Assembly: GCA_937921035.1 (NCBI GenBank)
Contig: CALEUL010000056.1
Location: forward strand, 1-64,000
DNA: 64,000 bases
Source of the DNA: an uncultured Porphyromonadaceae bacterium
GTDB taxonomy: Bacteria > Bacteroidota > Bacteroidia > Bacteroidales > Muribaculaceae
Reading direction: 5' to 3'
Shown here: piece by piece, positions 52,677 to 61,635 of the stretch
How positions within the stretch are numbered: position 1 is the stretch's first letter
How the letters are laid out: each line of letters opens with the position of its first letter
Translations under genes and position numbers: made by a program
The notes under the pieces: model-generated
Databases searched by the model: none
The model's input: the letters and a program-made list of their open reading frames with translations, nothing else
What the model was told of the DNA's origin: nothing

Positions 52677-54872
52677 ATGTCGCGAATAGACCAGGAAACA
52701 GTACAGAAAATTCTTGATGCCGCCGATATCGTAGACGTTGTCAGCGACTTTGTGAAGTTGCGCCGCAGCGGGGCTAACTACAAGGGGCTGTGCCCGTTCC
52801 ACAGCGAACGGACACCGTCGTTTTCGGTAAACAGGGCGCGCAATATATGCAAGTGCTTCAGTTGCGGCAAAGGCGGTTCGCCGGTGAACTTTATCATGGA
52901 GCACGAGCAGATGAGTTTTCAGGAAGCCCTCCGCTATCTTGCTCGCAAATATAATATAGAAATTGTAGAGAAAGACCTTACCGACGAGGAGCGGCAGGCT
53001 GCATCCAAAAGAGAGTCTCTATTGGCGCTCAATGCTTTTGCCAACGAACATTTTCGCTGCAATCTTGCCGAAACCACCGAAGGGCAAAGCGTGGCAATGC
53101 CATATTTCCGCCATCGCGGTCTTTCCGATGCGATGATAGAGCGTTTTCAGCTCGGGTATGCCATCGATCGGCCGACAGAATTTCTTGACGCAGCCCGAAA
53201 AGCCGGATTCAAAGACGAATTTATGGTCGAATTGGGCCTGGAGGTAGAAAACGAACGAGAGGGACGTAAATCCATGTACGACCGCTATCGCAGCCGTGTT
53301 GTATTTCCTATACATTCTCTTTCGGGACGAGTTGTTGGCTTTGGTGCGCGTACTATGCGCACCGACAAGAATATCGCCAAGTACGTAAATTCGCCAGAGT
53401 CGCCCATCTACCGGAAGAAAAACGAACTTTACGGCCTATTCCAGGCGCGCAGTGCTATTGTTCGCGCCGACAAGTGTATTATGGTGGAGGGCTATCTTGA
53501 TGTCATTTCCATGCATCAGGTAGGGGTGGAGAATGTTGTGGCTTCGTCGGGTACTTCCATCACCGAAGAGCAGATTCGTGTTGTGCACCGCTTTACCAAC
53601 AACGTAACTCTGATCTACGATGCCGATGCTGCCGGTATAAAGGCTTCGCTGCGAGGTATCAATATGCTCCTTGCCGAAAAGATGGATGTAAAGGTGCTTG
53701 CATTGCCTCCCGGCGACGACCCCGATTCTTTTGCACAGCACCATTCCTCAGAGGAAGTTGCAGAATACCTGAATACCCACGAGGTAGATATCATCACCTT
53801 TATGGTGGAGAAGCTCATGGCAGGAGTGAACCAAAGCGATCCCACTGCCAAAGCCAAGGTTATAAATGATGTTCTTCGCACCGTTGCCTACGTCGATGAG
53901 CCTGTCAAGCGTCAGGAATATATAGCCAAATGCTCGCGTCTGCTTGATGTGCCGGAGGAGGTGCTGTTGAATCAGCTCAATATTTTTATTACAGGGCGTT
54001 ACGAGGATGCTGAAAAGGCCGCAATGCGTCAGAAAGCGCGCGAAAGCATTTCGGAAATAGAAAAAAAAGATAGTAAAGATGAGTCTTCGGAAGAAAAGAA
54101 CGACGCACCGTTGCTAGACCTCGACAGCAATTACCTCAGGCCCTATGAGCAGGAACTCGTAAGGTATATAGTACGCTACGGGTTGCTGTATATCTTCGAC
54201 ATTACCACCGACGACGACCGCGTGCTTCCCGGTACCGTGTTCGATCTGATAGAGAATGAACTGAAACTGGATGGCATCTCGTTCACGCACCCTCCTTTTG
54301 CCAAAATTATGGATTTCTTCCGCAATGTCCGCAACAACGACTGGCCTCCGGCTCGTGCCGCTAAAGAGGCTGCGGTTGAGGCAGAATGCAAGAGCATGCT
54401 TGAGGAAAAGAGAGAGGAGATACGCCGCAACGCCGGTACTATGCAGCAGATAGAGAAAGCCGACAAGCAGGCTGTGGCCGATGTGGAAAGTTATCGCAAA
54501 AACACGATGGATTTTTTTGATGTGCATTTCGGTCAGACGCAGCTTGTGAATTCGTCGGACAACGATGTGCGCACAATTGCCACCGAATTGCTTGTGGAGC
54601 GCTATACGCTTTCGAGAATCTACACCAAGCAGGGAAAAGTGGAGACCGAACAGGAGCAGCTCCGCAACCTTGTACCCCGGGGGGTATTCGAATTGCGGAG
54701 CGCGATAGTGGGGGGGATGATAAAGGATCTGAATAAACAGCTTATGGAACTTACCGAGGACGACGGGTCCCGTGCTGCCGAGATTCTGGCCAGTCTGGCA
54801 CAATGCAAAGCCTTCCAGCAGAAATTAGGTAAGATGCTCGGAGAGCGGATTATTCTTCCTGTACACAGATAA
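52677..54872 (+). CDS. dnaG: DNA primase
   Basis: Synthesises RNA primers at the replication fork. The 731-residue protein opens with MSRIDQETVQKILDAADIVD and the CHC2 zinc finger (CPFHSERTPSF ... CKCFSCGKGG). The catalytic Toprim domain has MVEGYLDVISMHQVG (Glu) and LIYDADAAGIKAS (DxD-type acidic pair). The C-terminal DnaB-binding helical domain is longer than in E. coli (581 residues total there), with a charged region around residues 455-480. It is transcribed alone and ends directly against a convergent gene. Confidence 0.96.
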   Translation: MSRIDQETVQKILDAADIVDVVSDFVKLRRSGANYKGLCPFHSERTPSFSVNRARNICKCFSCGKGGSPVNFIMEHEQMSFQEALRYLARKYNIEIVEKDLTDEERQAASKRESLLALNAFANEHFRCNLAETTEGQSVAMPYFRHRGLSDAMIERFQLGYAIDRPTEFLDAARKAGFKDEFMVELGLEVENEREGRKSMYDRYRSRVVFPIHSLSGRVVGFGARTMRTDKNIAKYVNSPESPIYRKKNELYGLFQARSAIVRADKCIMVEGYLDVISMHQVGVENVVASSGTSITEEQIRVVHRFTNNVTLIYDADAAGIKASLRGINMLLAEKMDVKVLALPPGDDPDSFAQHHSSEEVAEYLNTHEVDIITFMVEKLMAGVNQSDPTAKAKVINDVLRTVAYVDEPVKRQEYIAKCSRLLDVPEEVLLNQLNIFITGRYEDAEKAAMRQKARESISEIEKKDSKDESSEEKNDAPLLDLDSNYLRPYEQELVRYIVRYGLLYIFDITTDDDRVLPGTVFDLIENELKLDGISFTHPPFAKIMDFFRNVRNNDWPPARAAKEAAVEAECKSMLEEKREEIRRNAGTMQQIEKADKQAVADVESYRKNTMDFFDVHFGQTQLVNSSDNDVRTIATELLVERYTLSRIYTKQGKVETEQEQLRNLVPRGVFELRSAIVGGMIKDLNKQLMELTEDDGSRAAEILASLAQCKAFQQKLGKMLGERIILPVHR

Positions 54873-55499
54873 TCAATCCGGAACACCTATGCGGCGGAAT
54901 GTGAGATCGCGATGGTCAACCTCGCAGCTCATCATGTCGTTGTGGTGTATCTTGATATCTTCAATCTTGTTGTATTTCAGGAATTCGTCGCGGATAACTC
55001 CGGAAAGAAGCACACGCCATTTCTCGGCTGTAGAAGCTGTAAGTGAATCAAGGACAGGACGTTCTGTCTGGGAAAGAAGATTTTCCGAAAATGCAACACC
55101 GCTCGGGTCTACATCAACTTTAAGCGATGACTGGTCGAAAGAGAGAAGTATATCCTCGTCGTCATTGTCTTCGAAAACATATTTTGCAGAAATTGAGGCT
55201 GTTGCAGTAATGTTAGTCTCATAAACGGCATCTATGGCTTCGGGAGAGGGTGCCGTTGCTTGCGTAACCTCTATAACCGCCGAAAAAGCTGCGGTTCCCG
55301 TCTTTTTATCGCTTTGAGAGGGTGCGAAATCTATAGTCAATGTAGAGGTGGCGTCGGAGGCATCGGGAACATTTATCATGCGTTCGGGCGAACCCTGCCA
55401 GGAGCCGGCAAAACGGTCGGATTTCGCACAGGAGGTAACAGTGGAAATTGTACTGAGTGCGGCTACAGCAGAAAAAAAGAGGGAATAAGAGATTTTCAT
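54873..55499 (-). CDS. Lipoprotein of unknown function
   Basis: A 208-residue predicted lipoprotein: signal peptide with lipobox TVTSC (Cys24). I do not recognise the family. The mature start DRFAGSWQGSPERM has the G-x-W arrangement found at the beginning of lipocalin-like barrels, and the body alternates beta-type strands (STLTIDFAP, ITATASISAKYVFED, LLSFDQSSLKVDVDPSG). It therefore may be a small barrel. It lies 51 bases downstream of plsC on the same strand, with an inverted repeat between. ATG 55499 is preferred since it gives a normal signal peptide. Confidence 0.7.
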   Translation of the reverse strand: MKISYSLFFSAVAALSTISTVTSCAKSDRFAGSWQGSPERMINVPDASDATSTLTIDFAPSQSDKKTGTAAFSAVIEVTQATAPSPEAIDAVYETNITATASISAKYVFEDNDDEDILLSFDQSSLKVDVDPSGVAFSENLLSQTERPVLDSLTASTAEKWRVLLSGVIRDEFLKYNKIEDIKIHHNDMMSCEVDHRDLTFRRIGVPD

Positions 55500-55513
55500 G
55501 ATGCTTTTAATAT

Positions 55514-55535
55514 GTGTGTTTGTTATTAAACACAC
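55514..55535. repeat. Short inverted repeat between plsC and the lipoprotein gene
   Basis: GTGTGTTT / AAACACAC, a perfect 8-bp inverted repeat with a 6-base spacer. It lacks a T tract on the minus strand, so a simple terminator for plsC is unlikely. It could be an operator or RNA processing signal. Confidence 0.4.
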
Positions 55536-55550
55536 CCTGCACCTGAAAGT

Positions 55551-56285
55551 TCATCCGGGTCTCTGGTTTTCCGGAAGTGCAGAAGCGATTGCACGGGCCG
55601 ATTCTTCCATCAGGACAGAGAGTTCATGCTTGCCGCCTTCGGCCGGGAAAATAGGTTCATGAATAGTCATAACAATTTTGCCATACCTCGGAATAAGCGA
55701 GCTGCGAGGCATAACCCTGAAGGCTCCGTCAATTGTGATGGGTACAACAGGCAGTCCGAATTCAACGGCCAGCGAGAAAGCGCCGCGTCGAAAACCGTGC
55801 ATCTTGCCGTCGCGGGTGCGGGACCCCTCGGGGAACACCACTACCGACATACCGCCTGCAAGCCTTCGTTCGGCATCCTGCATCGTATGGCGTACAGCGG
55901 ACGGGCTGGAGTTATCAACATAGATATTACCTGCCACGCGGCAGGCATAGCCTACCAATGGAATCTTTTCGAGGCTTTTCTTCATCATCCACCGGAAGTT
56001 ATGGCCAAGATAGCCGTAGATGGTAAAGATATCGAACGCGCCCTGATGATTTGCAACAAAAACATAGGAGCGTTTTTGCCGGATATGTTCTTTGCAGTGT
56101 ACTTCGACTTTAACCCAGCAGAGCCAGCAGAATATACGTGCCCATATGCAACCGGGCCAGTAGCCCATCGCACGCGAAAAACCCAGCATACTGCCCACTA
56201 TTGTTAGCAACGCTGCTACAACAGTTGCTGCAAGCAGCAGGGGAAGTGCGATAAACAGCTGGTATATGCGATAAATTACTATCAT
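55551..56285 (-). CDS. plsC: 1-Acyl-sn-glycerol-3-phosphate acyltransferase family protein
   Basis: Transfers an acyl chain to lysophosphatidic acid in phospholipid synthesis. The 244-residue protein has an N-terminal hydrophobic region (about 8-38), the catalytic HxxxxD motif in VANHQGAFDIF (about 76-86), and the substrate motif FPEGSRTRDG (about 150-159). The motif VPITIDGAFRVMP follows. The substrate may also be another lysolipid. It has its own promoter at 56311-56342. Confidence 0.9.
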   Translation of the reverse strand: MIVIYRIYQLFIALPLLLAATVVAALLTIVGSMLGFSRAMGYWPGCIWARIFCWLCWVKVEVHCKEHIRQKRSYVFVANHQGAFDIFTIYGYLGHNFRWMMKKSLEKIPLVGYACRVAGNIYVDNSSPSAVRHTMQDAERRLAGGMSVVVFPEGSRTRDGKMHGFRRGAFSLAVEFGLPVVPITIDGAFRVMPRSSLIPRYGKIVMTIHEPIFPAEGGKHELSVLMEESARAIASALPENQRPG

Positions 56286-56310
56286 TTTTGTTTGTGTTTT
56301 AAACGTAGTG

Positions 56311-56342
56311 CAAAGATAGTAATTCGCGGTCTTTTGTCCAAA
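56311..56342 (-). promoter_or_regulatory. Promoter for plsC
   Basis: Minus-strand TTTG (56339-56342) and TATCTTTG (56311-56318) with 20-base spacing, 26 bases upstream of the plsC ATG. It lies in the gap after the AI-2E-family gene. Confidence 0.65.
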
Positions 56343-56351
56343 TAAGTACGG

Positions 56352-57536
56352 CTATTCGTCGAGGTTGTCTGGCGATTCCACCATCTGCCTGAATGTGTTG
56401 GCGTCGTTTTCCTTCTGAGCAGGCGTCTCTCCATCCTCACGGGATGTTATGTAGGTGTTGTAGTAGGCCAGAAGCAGGGTGGTGAGAGGCAGGGCGATTA
56501 TCAGACCTATGAAGCCGAGGAGGGTGCCCCATACCGAAAGAGAGAGAAGAATCAGCGCCGGATTCAATCCCATAGCCTTCCCCATAATCCTGGGAGTGAG
56601 GAAAAGGTCCTGAATACACTGTACAACTACATATACAGCCATGCAGGCCCACCATATTCCCCAGAAGTCAACATCGGTGTTGACGGAGTATACGATACAC
56701 AGTAATGTTGTGGGAATAAGCGATATCAGTTGTAGATATGGCACCATGTTGAGCAATCCGATGAACAGGCCCAGAACGATGGCGAGAGGAAGTCCCACAA
56801 TAAGGAAGCCTATGCAGAACAGTATGCCCACTATTGCTGCCACCAGAGCCTGCCCGCGAAAATACAGGTTCATCGAATTTTTTATGTCGTTTGTTATTCT
56901 GAAAGTGCGCTGGCGGTACTTCGGCGGAATCATGTGGCGGAATCCGCTGAGCAGCCGTTCGTAATCCAGCATTATGAATACCACGTAGAGCAGTACCACA
57001 AACCAACTGAAAATGTCCATCACCAGATTGTAGCTGCCGGTAACAAGGTTGCCTATGGTCTGAAGGATTGTGTTCCAGTCCTGGCGCGTCATGCCGGCGG
57101 CAATCTTTCGGAAATCGATATTCTCTTTCAGATAATTGTGAAGCGATTCGGGAATGAAGGCAATTTGGGCGTCGCGAGTGGTGTAGTTAGAGATAAGTCC
57201 GGCTACTTGATGCATCTCGTCGATAACCGAGGGGACAATGAAAACAGCAGCCGCGCAAGCGACAAGCGTACATTCAAACAGAGTTGCCATAATAGGCAGC
57301 CAGCGCTTTTTTACGCGAAACAGGCGTTTGTTGTACTGCACAAGCGGCTCAAGTATATACGCGATGAGCCACGCGACAAGAAATGGTAGCAGAACGCCTT
57401 TCAGAACATTCAGCAGCCACAGAGCGCCTACAAAACCTCCAATGGCAATGAGAATGCGCACAACGCGGTCGAAAGTATATGGTCGGTATGCCCCGGCGGG
57501 CAGTTTCCTGTTTTCCGAAATGATGGAGTCCGGCAT
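56352..57536 (-). CDS. AI-2E family transporter (TqsA/PerM/YtvI-like permease)
   Basis: A 394-residue inner-membrane protein of the AI-2E transporter superfamily. Two N-terminal helix pairs (about 30-65 and 77-105) are followed by a periplasmic helical region (about 110-160), a further helix (about 165-190), and the family's C-terminal block of helices with LPLAIVLGLFIGLLNMVPYLQ (split: LFIGLLNMVPYLQ) and NPALILLSLSVWGTLLGFIG (split: WGTLLGFIGLIIALPLTTLL). The substrate is unknown; most members do not transport autoinducer 2. It lies divergent to the MFS transporter. Confidence 0.88.
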   Translation of the reverse strand: MPDSIISENRKLPAGAYRPYTFDRVVRILIAIGGFVGALWLLNVLKGVLLPFLVAWLIAYILEPLVQYNKRLFRVKKRWLPIMATLFECTLVACAAAVFIVPSVIDEMHQVAGLISNYTTRDAQIAFIPESLHNYLKENIDFRKIAAGMTRQDWNTILQTIGNLVTGSYNLVMDIFSWFVVLLYVVFIMLDYERLLSGFRHMIPPKYRQRTFRITNDIKNSMNLYFRGQALVAAIVGILFCIGFLIVGLPLAIVLGLFIGLLNMVPYLQLISLIPTTLLCIVYSVNTDVDFWGIWWACMAVYVVVQCIQDLFLTPRIMGKAMGLNPALILLSLSVWGTLLGFIGLIIALPLTTLLLAYYNTYITSREDGETPAQKENDANTFRQMVESPDNLDE

Positions 57537-57563
57537 ATCTGGATGATATTCTTAAACAATATC

Positions 57564-57593
57564 GCAAAATTACACATTTTTTTGTAATTTTGC
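57564..57593. promoter_or_regulatory. Mirrored -7 boxes forming a perfect inverted repeat (divergent promoter)
   Basis: GCAAAATTAC (57564-57573), ten bases, then GTAATTTTGC (57584-57593): a perfect 10-bp inverted repeat. Each arm is also a TAATTTTG box, one for the AI-2E-family gene (minus) and one for the MFS gene (plus). It may be two core promoters, an operator, or both. Confidence 0.55.
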
Positions 57594-57643
57594 AGCTACG
57601 ATAAAGCAAAACCAAGAATTAATATATCAATCATTCCACAATC

Positions 57644-59083
57644 ATGACAGAACAAATCAAAACGACACTTCGCGACCATGCCTGGGCAAGATGGCTTGCC
57701 TTGGTTCTCGTGGCCTCGATGATGTTCTTCGCCTACATGTTTGTAGACGTTATGTCGCCCCTGCAGTCGCTCGTGGAGAGCGAATTGGGCTGGACACCTT
57801 CAGCGTTCGGCTACTATGCCGGAGCAGAGTATATCCTGAATGTATTTGGCTTCCTTATCATAGCCGGTATTATTCTGGACAAAATGGGCATCCGATTTAC
57901 CGGCGTCCTATCGGCATCGGTGATGTTTGCCGGAGCATGTATAAAGCTTTATGCTATCAGCGACTTGTTCGCCGGCTCTGCATTCGATGCGTGGCTGAGC
58001 GGATGGTGGGTTGAAATGCCCGGTAGCGCCAAGCTGGCTGCTTTCGGTTTCATGATTTTCGGCTGCGGCTGCGAAATGGCCGGTATCACGGTTTCCAAAA
58101 CTCTGGCAAAATGGTTCGAAGGACATGAGATGGCTCTTGCTATGGGTCTTGAGATGGCTCTTGCCCGAGTTGGGGTCTGGGCAATCTTTACAATCTCGCC
58201 CCGTCTGTCCACATGGATGGGCGATCCCACAGTTGTGGTGCCTGTAGCATTCTGCACTGTATTGCTGCTTATCGGCCTTATCTGTTATATTGTGTTCACC
58301 TTTATGGACACGCGTCTCGACCATGAAATTGCATCCGAGAAACTGAATGCTGCCGCGGCAGCCGATGACGAGGAGTTCAAAATCGGAGATGTGGGCAAGA
58401 TTCTGTCAAGCAAGCTTTTCTGGGTAATCGCTATGCTTTGCGTGCTGTATTACTCGGCAATCTTCCCCTTCCAGCGCTATGCCACCAACATGCTGCAGTG
58501 CAATCTGAATATGGACGCGCAGCAGGCTGCAGATATCTTCCGCTGGTTCCCCATTGGCGCGGCATTCCTTACCCCGTTCTTAGGTTATTATCTCGACCGC
58601 AAGGGCCGTGGTGCTTCTATGCTTATTGCGGGTGCTGTGCTAATGATTATCTGTCACCTCACTTTCGCGCTGGTGCTTCCGCAGTATCCTCAGACATGGC
58701 TTGCCTTCACCGCAATCATTATTCTTGGCATATCGTTCTCGCTTGTGCCTGCGTCGTTGTGGCCTTCTGTCCCCAAGATTATGGAAGCCCGTTATCTCGG
58801 TTCTGCATATTCGCTCATTTTCTGGGTACAGAACATTGGCCTCGCTTTGTTCCCTATTCTCATCGGTAATGTTCTGCAGTGGTCGAACCCCGGCGTTACA
58901 GATCCTTTGAAGTACAATTATACAGTGCCTATGCTGCTGTTTGCATCGCTTGGCGTGCTTGCTCTTATCTTTGGCCTCTGGCTGCTCGCACTCAACAAAA
59001 AGCACAGCTATGGCCTTGAGGATCCCAACATCAAACCTACTTTGGCTGAGAAAACAGCAGAAGAAATGTCTGCGGAAGAATAA
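57644..59083 (+). CDS. MFS transporter
   Basis: A 479-residue major facilitator superfamily protein with about twelve membrane helices. Helices 1-6 lie at about 18-215 and 7-12 at about 260-455. A charged cytoplasmic loop is found at about 218-250. Seen are VDVMSPLQSLVESELGW after helix 1 and the motif DRKGRGASMLIAG (MFS motif A-like loop) after helix 8. The architecture resembles the MFSD1-like branch, but I cannot assign a substrate. It is single-gene: divergent promoter before it, strong terminator behind it. Confidence 0.85.
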   Translation: MTEQIKTTLRDHAWARWLALVLVASMMFFAYMFVDVMSPLQSLVESELGWTPSAFGYYAGAEYILNVFGFLIIAGIILDKMGIRFTGVLSASVMFAGACIKLYAISDLFAGSAFDAWLSGWWVEMPGSAKLAAFGFMIFGCGCEMAGITVSKTLAKWFEGHEMALAMGLEMALARVGVWAIFTISPRLSTWMGDPTVVVPVAFCTVLLLIGLICYIVFTFMDTRLDHEIASEKLNAAAAADDEEFKIGDVGKILSSKLFWVIAMLCVLYYSAIFPFQRYATNMLQCNLNMDAQQAADIFRWFPIGAAFLTPFLGYYLDRKGRGASMLIAGAVLMIICHLTFALVLPQYPQTWLAFTAIIILGISFSLVPASLWPSVPKIMEARYLGSAYSLIFWVQNIGLALFPILIGNVLQWSNPGVTDPLKYNYTVPMLLFASLGVLALIFGLWLLALNKKHSYGLEDPNIKPTLAEKTAEEMSAEE

Positions 59084-59100
59084 TATCCCTTACAGATAAA

Positions 59101-59138
59101 ATAATAGAGGCAGCGCCAACGCTGCCTCTATTATTTTA
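59101..59138 (+). terminator. Rho-independent terminator after the MFS gene
   Basis: Perfect 15-bp stem ATAATAGAGGCAGCG (59101-59115) / CGCTGCCTCTATTAT (59120-59134), CCAA loop, then TTTTA. The A/T-rich flanks could let it also stop the opposing metallo-hydrolase transcript. Confidence 0.92.
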
Positions 59139-59148
59139 TGACCGAGTA

Positions 59149-59799
59149 TCAATGTCGGATGTAAGGATTGCTCTGTCGCTCCTTGCCGATTGTGGTAGAC
59201 ATGTCGTGGCCTGTTAGAACCAGGGTGCTGTCCGGAAGCGACATAAGCCTGTCGGCTACAGCGTTGACGAGAGTGCTGTAATCACCACCGGGCAAATCGG
59301 TACGTCCTATGGAACCGCGGAAAAGCGAGTCGCCAACGATGGCGAAGTTGCACTCCCCGGAGTATAGCGCAATGCCGCCTGGGGAATGGCCTGGCACGTG
59401 AATTACTTTCAGGGTGTATGTGCCTACGCATACGCTGTCGCCGTCATGCAGGGGTATATCAATCTTCACGGGACTGTCATCGGGACCACTCAGACCGAAC
59501 ATGGCGCATTGATTTTTGAGTGCCTCTCCCAATGGCGCGTCCGCCGGATGGGCCTTCACGGGTACGCCGTATTTGTCGCGAACATAATTGTCGCCGAAGC
59601 AATGGTCGAGATGCAGATGGGTATTTACAACTTGAGTCAGTTTAAGACCGTGGCTCAGGATAAAATCATCGAAAAGCCTATATTCTCCAGGATTTACCAT
59701 GCCTGGATCTACTGCAATAGCTTCAAGCGTTTCGGGGTCGTAAACGATATAAGTATTAACTCCGAAGGGACCGAATGCGAATTGTTTTATTTCGAGCAT
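59149..59799 (-). CDS. MBL-fold metallo-hydrolase, glyoxalase II-like
   Basis: A 216-residue hydrolase with the metal-binding motif THLHLDHCFGDN (about 60-71), a second His in HVPGHSPGGIALYSG (about 134-148), an Asp in FAIVGDSLFRGSIGRTDLPGG (split: VGDSLFRGSIGRTD) and a final His in LTGHDMSTTIGKE. These are the marks of glyoxalase II-like proteins, which split thioesters. The true substrate is unknown. The ATG overlaps the rsmG stop by 13 bases. Confidence 0.88.
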   Translation of the reverse strand: MLEIKQFAFGPFGVNTYIVYDPETLEAIAVDPGMVNPGEYRLFDDFILSHGLKLTQVVNTHLHLDHCFGDNYVRDKYGVPVKAHPADAPLGEALKNQCAMFGLSGPDDSPVKIDIPLHDGDSVCVGTYTLKVIHVPGHSPGGIALYSGECNFAIVGDSLFRGSIGRTDLPGGDYSTLVNAVADRLMSLPDSTLVLTGHDMSTTIGKERQSNPYIRH

Positions 59800-60464
59800 T
59801 TTAAAGCCTTGTTTGATAATTGTACATAAACTACTTTCTTTGTTTCAAAGAAAGGTTCTGAGAAATAGTCGGAAATCTCCACGTCGATGGCCGGAACAGG
59901 TGTGGCAGCTAATTCGGACGAAAGATCGCCACCTTTTAGGCAAACAAGTCCCGGGGCATATTTGTTGCAGCGTGGAGAATCTGTCATGATATTTTTTGCG
60001 CAAGCCTTCACTAATTCCGGAAGGCTCATAACTGCGCGGCTCACCACATAATCGAACTGTTTCCGGCATTCGCCGGAATCGCCGTGCTGGAAGCTAACAT
60101 TTTTCAGTCCTATGGCATTGGCGATGTCCTGAGCCACACGAATTTTTTTTCCGATCCGGTCCACAAGGTGAAAGTGGCATTGCGGGTACATTATAGCCAA
60201 AGGTATTCCCGGGAATCCGCCGCCGGTGCCCAGATCCATAATATCTGTTCCCGGGTGCAACTCGCCCAAAAATTTGGCGATAGCCAGCGAATGCAGCACG
60301 TGGCGCTCGTACAGATTGTCGGTGTCTGACCGTGAGATAACGTTGATCTTGGAGTTCCAGTCGTTATACAGCTGTTCTAGAGCGTTGAACTGCTGCTGCA
60401 TGTCGGCGGAGGTGTCCGGAAAATATTTTTTGATTATGTCGGGGGAGACGGGCTGATTATCCAT
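59787..60464 (-). CDS. rsmG: 16S rRNA (guanine-N7) methyltransferase RsmG
   Basis: Methylates G527 of 16S rRNA (E. coli numbering), with a role in streptomycin sensitivity. The 225-residue protein has NDWNSKINVISR (about 33-44), the RHVLHSLAIAKF segment, SAM motif MDLGTGGGFPGIPLA (about 76-90), and DRIGKKIRVAQDIA. Also seen is VSRAVMSLPELVKAC. The C-terminus overlaps the next gene. A -7 box (TAATTTTG, minus strand, 60519-60526) lies 54 bases upstream. Confidence 0.93.
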   Translation of the reverse strand: MDNQPVSPDIIKKYFPDTSADMQQQFNALEQLYNDWNSKINVISRSDTDNLYERHVLHSLAIAKFLGELHPGTDIMDLGTGGGFPGIPLAIMYPQCHFHLVDRIGKKIRVAQDIANAIGLKNVSFQHGDSGECRKQFDYVVSRAVMSLPELVKACAKNIMTDSPRCNKYAPGLVCLKGGDLSSELAATPVPAIDVEISDYFSEPFFETKKVVYVQLSNKALKCSK

Positions 60465-60518
60465 GTCTGTGGTGGAACAATAAATTGGAAATGTATGTTA
60501 GAATTGTAATATTGAATG

Positions 60519-60526
60519 CAAAATTA
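60519..60526 (-). promoter_or_regulatory. -7 element for rsmG
   Basis: Minus-strand TAATTTTG. No well-spaced -33 element is seen. Confidence 0.4.
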
Positions 60527-60616
60527 AGCATAAAGTTCAATTTTGAGGTCTGAAAGACGAAAAATCGGAATAAAAATGCGTACTTTGCATAGCAAAAAAG
60601 CATAGCTCCATAAAAC

Positions 60617-61465
60617 ATGAATACAACAAAGATGATTGAAATAGGAAAATACCAGGACCTGGAGGTGAACCGGCTCACCGACTTCGGCGCCTATCTTGGA
60701 AAACCCGGCGAACAGCAGGAAGTGTTGCTTCCTGGCCGATATGTAACCGAAGAAATGGTACCTGGCTATAAATTAAGAGTATTTGTATATAAGGATTCTG
60801 AGGACCGCCCTGTGGCAACCACTGAGAAACCCTATGCAACCGTAGGCGAGTTCGCTTATCTGTCCGTGAAAGCTGTTACCGATATAGGCGCTTTTCTGGA
60901 CTGGGGGCTACAAAAAGACCTGCTCGTTCCGTTCAGTGAGCAGCGCGTGAGAATGCGCAGGGGTGGCATTTACCTTGTGTATGTATATCTTGACAAAACA
61001 ACGGGCAGGGTAGCGGCATCGGCAAAAATCGAGAAGTTTCTGGGAAATGTCTATCCTGACTACAAGCCGGGGCAGGCAGTTGACGCTTTAGTGATAGAGC
61101 ATAGCGAAATAGGCTACAAAGTGATTGTGGATAACCTGCACAGAGGCATGATCTATTCCAACGAAATTTTCCGTCCGATAGAACTTGAGGAGAACGTGCG
61201 TGCATATGTAAAGCAGGTGCGTCCGGATGGAAAAATCGACCTTACTCTGAGCGACCGTGCCGACCGCCGTACGTCGGCTCTTGCCGAAAGAATCATTGAA
61301 TATCTCGGAAGCCAGGGGGCAATTCCTCTGTCCGACAAGATGCCTCCTGAGCATATAGAAATGCTGTTCGCTTCAAGCAAGAAGGATTTCAAAAAGGCTG
61401 TGGGACACCTGTACAAAGAACATCGTATTGTAATTGCCTCTGACGGCCATATTGTGAAGGCTTGA
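60617..61465 (+). CDS. CvfB-like S1 RNA-binding protein
   Basis: A 282-residue protein of the CvfB family, a conserved RNA-binding protein of several S1-like domains and a C-terminal winged helix. The N-terminal S1-type segment has VNRLTDFGAYLG; the middle one has VKAVTDIGAFLDWGLQKDLLVP; the third has YKVIVDNLHRGMIYSNEIFRPIEL. The C-terminal part (about 215-282) with SDKMPPEHIEMLFASSKKDFKKAVGHLYK is the winged helix. It is flanked by intergenic regions on both sides and seems monocistronic. Confidence 0.88.
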   Translation: MNTTKMIEIGKYQDLEVNRLTDFGAYLGKPGEQQEVLLPGRYVTEEMVPGYKLRVFVYKDSEDRPVATTEKPYATVGEFAYLSVKAVTDIGAFLDWGLQKDLLVPFSEQRVRMRRGGIYLVYVYLDKTTGRVAASAKIEKFLGNVYPDYKPGQAVDALVIEHSEIGYKVIVDNLHRGMIYSNEIFRPIELEENVRAYVKQVRPDGKIDLTLSDRADRRTSALAERIIEYLGSQGAIPLSDKMPPEHIEMLFASSKKDFKKAVGHLYKEHRIVIASDGHIVKA

Positions 61466-61635
61466 TTAAAAATGCTTAAATGTTTGTTTTGTTAAAGAAT
61501 AAATAGTTAAAATTAACATTCGCTTTTCACCTTTCAGGCGTTATAGTTAGTAACTTTGTACACGGAAGAAAATAACTTTCCGAGTTCATCATTAGATTAA
61601 CGAATAACATTCAACGAAATACAATCGACAACACT
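61466..61635 (+). promoter_or_regulatory. Promoter region of the MoxR-DUF58 operon
   Basis: AT-rich gap of 170 bases. TAACTTTG at 61551-61558 is a consensus -7 box. It leaves a leader of about 70 bases. No terminator for the preceding CvfB-like gene is evident, and nothing else is recognised. Confidence 0.5.

Noticed and set aside
55514..55535. Inverted repeat as plsC terminator
   Set aside because: No T tract follows on the minus strand.
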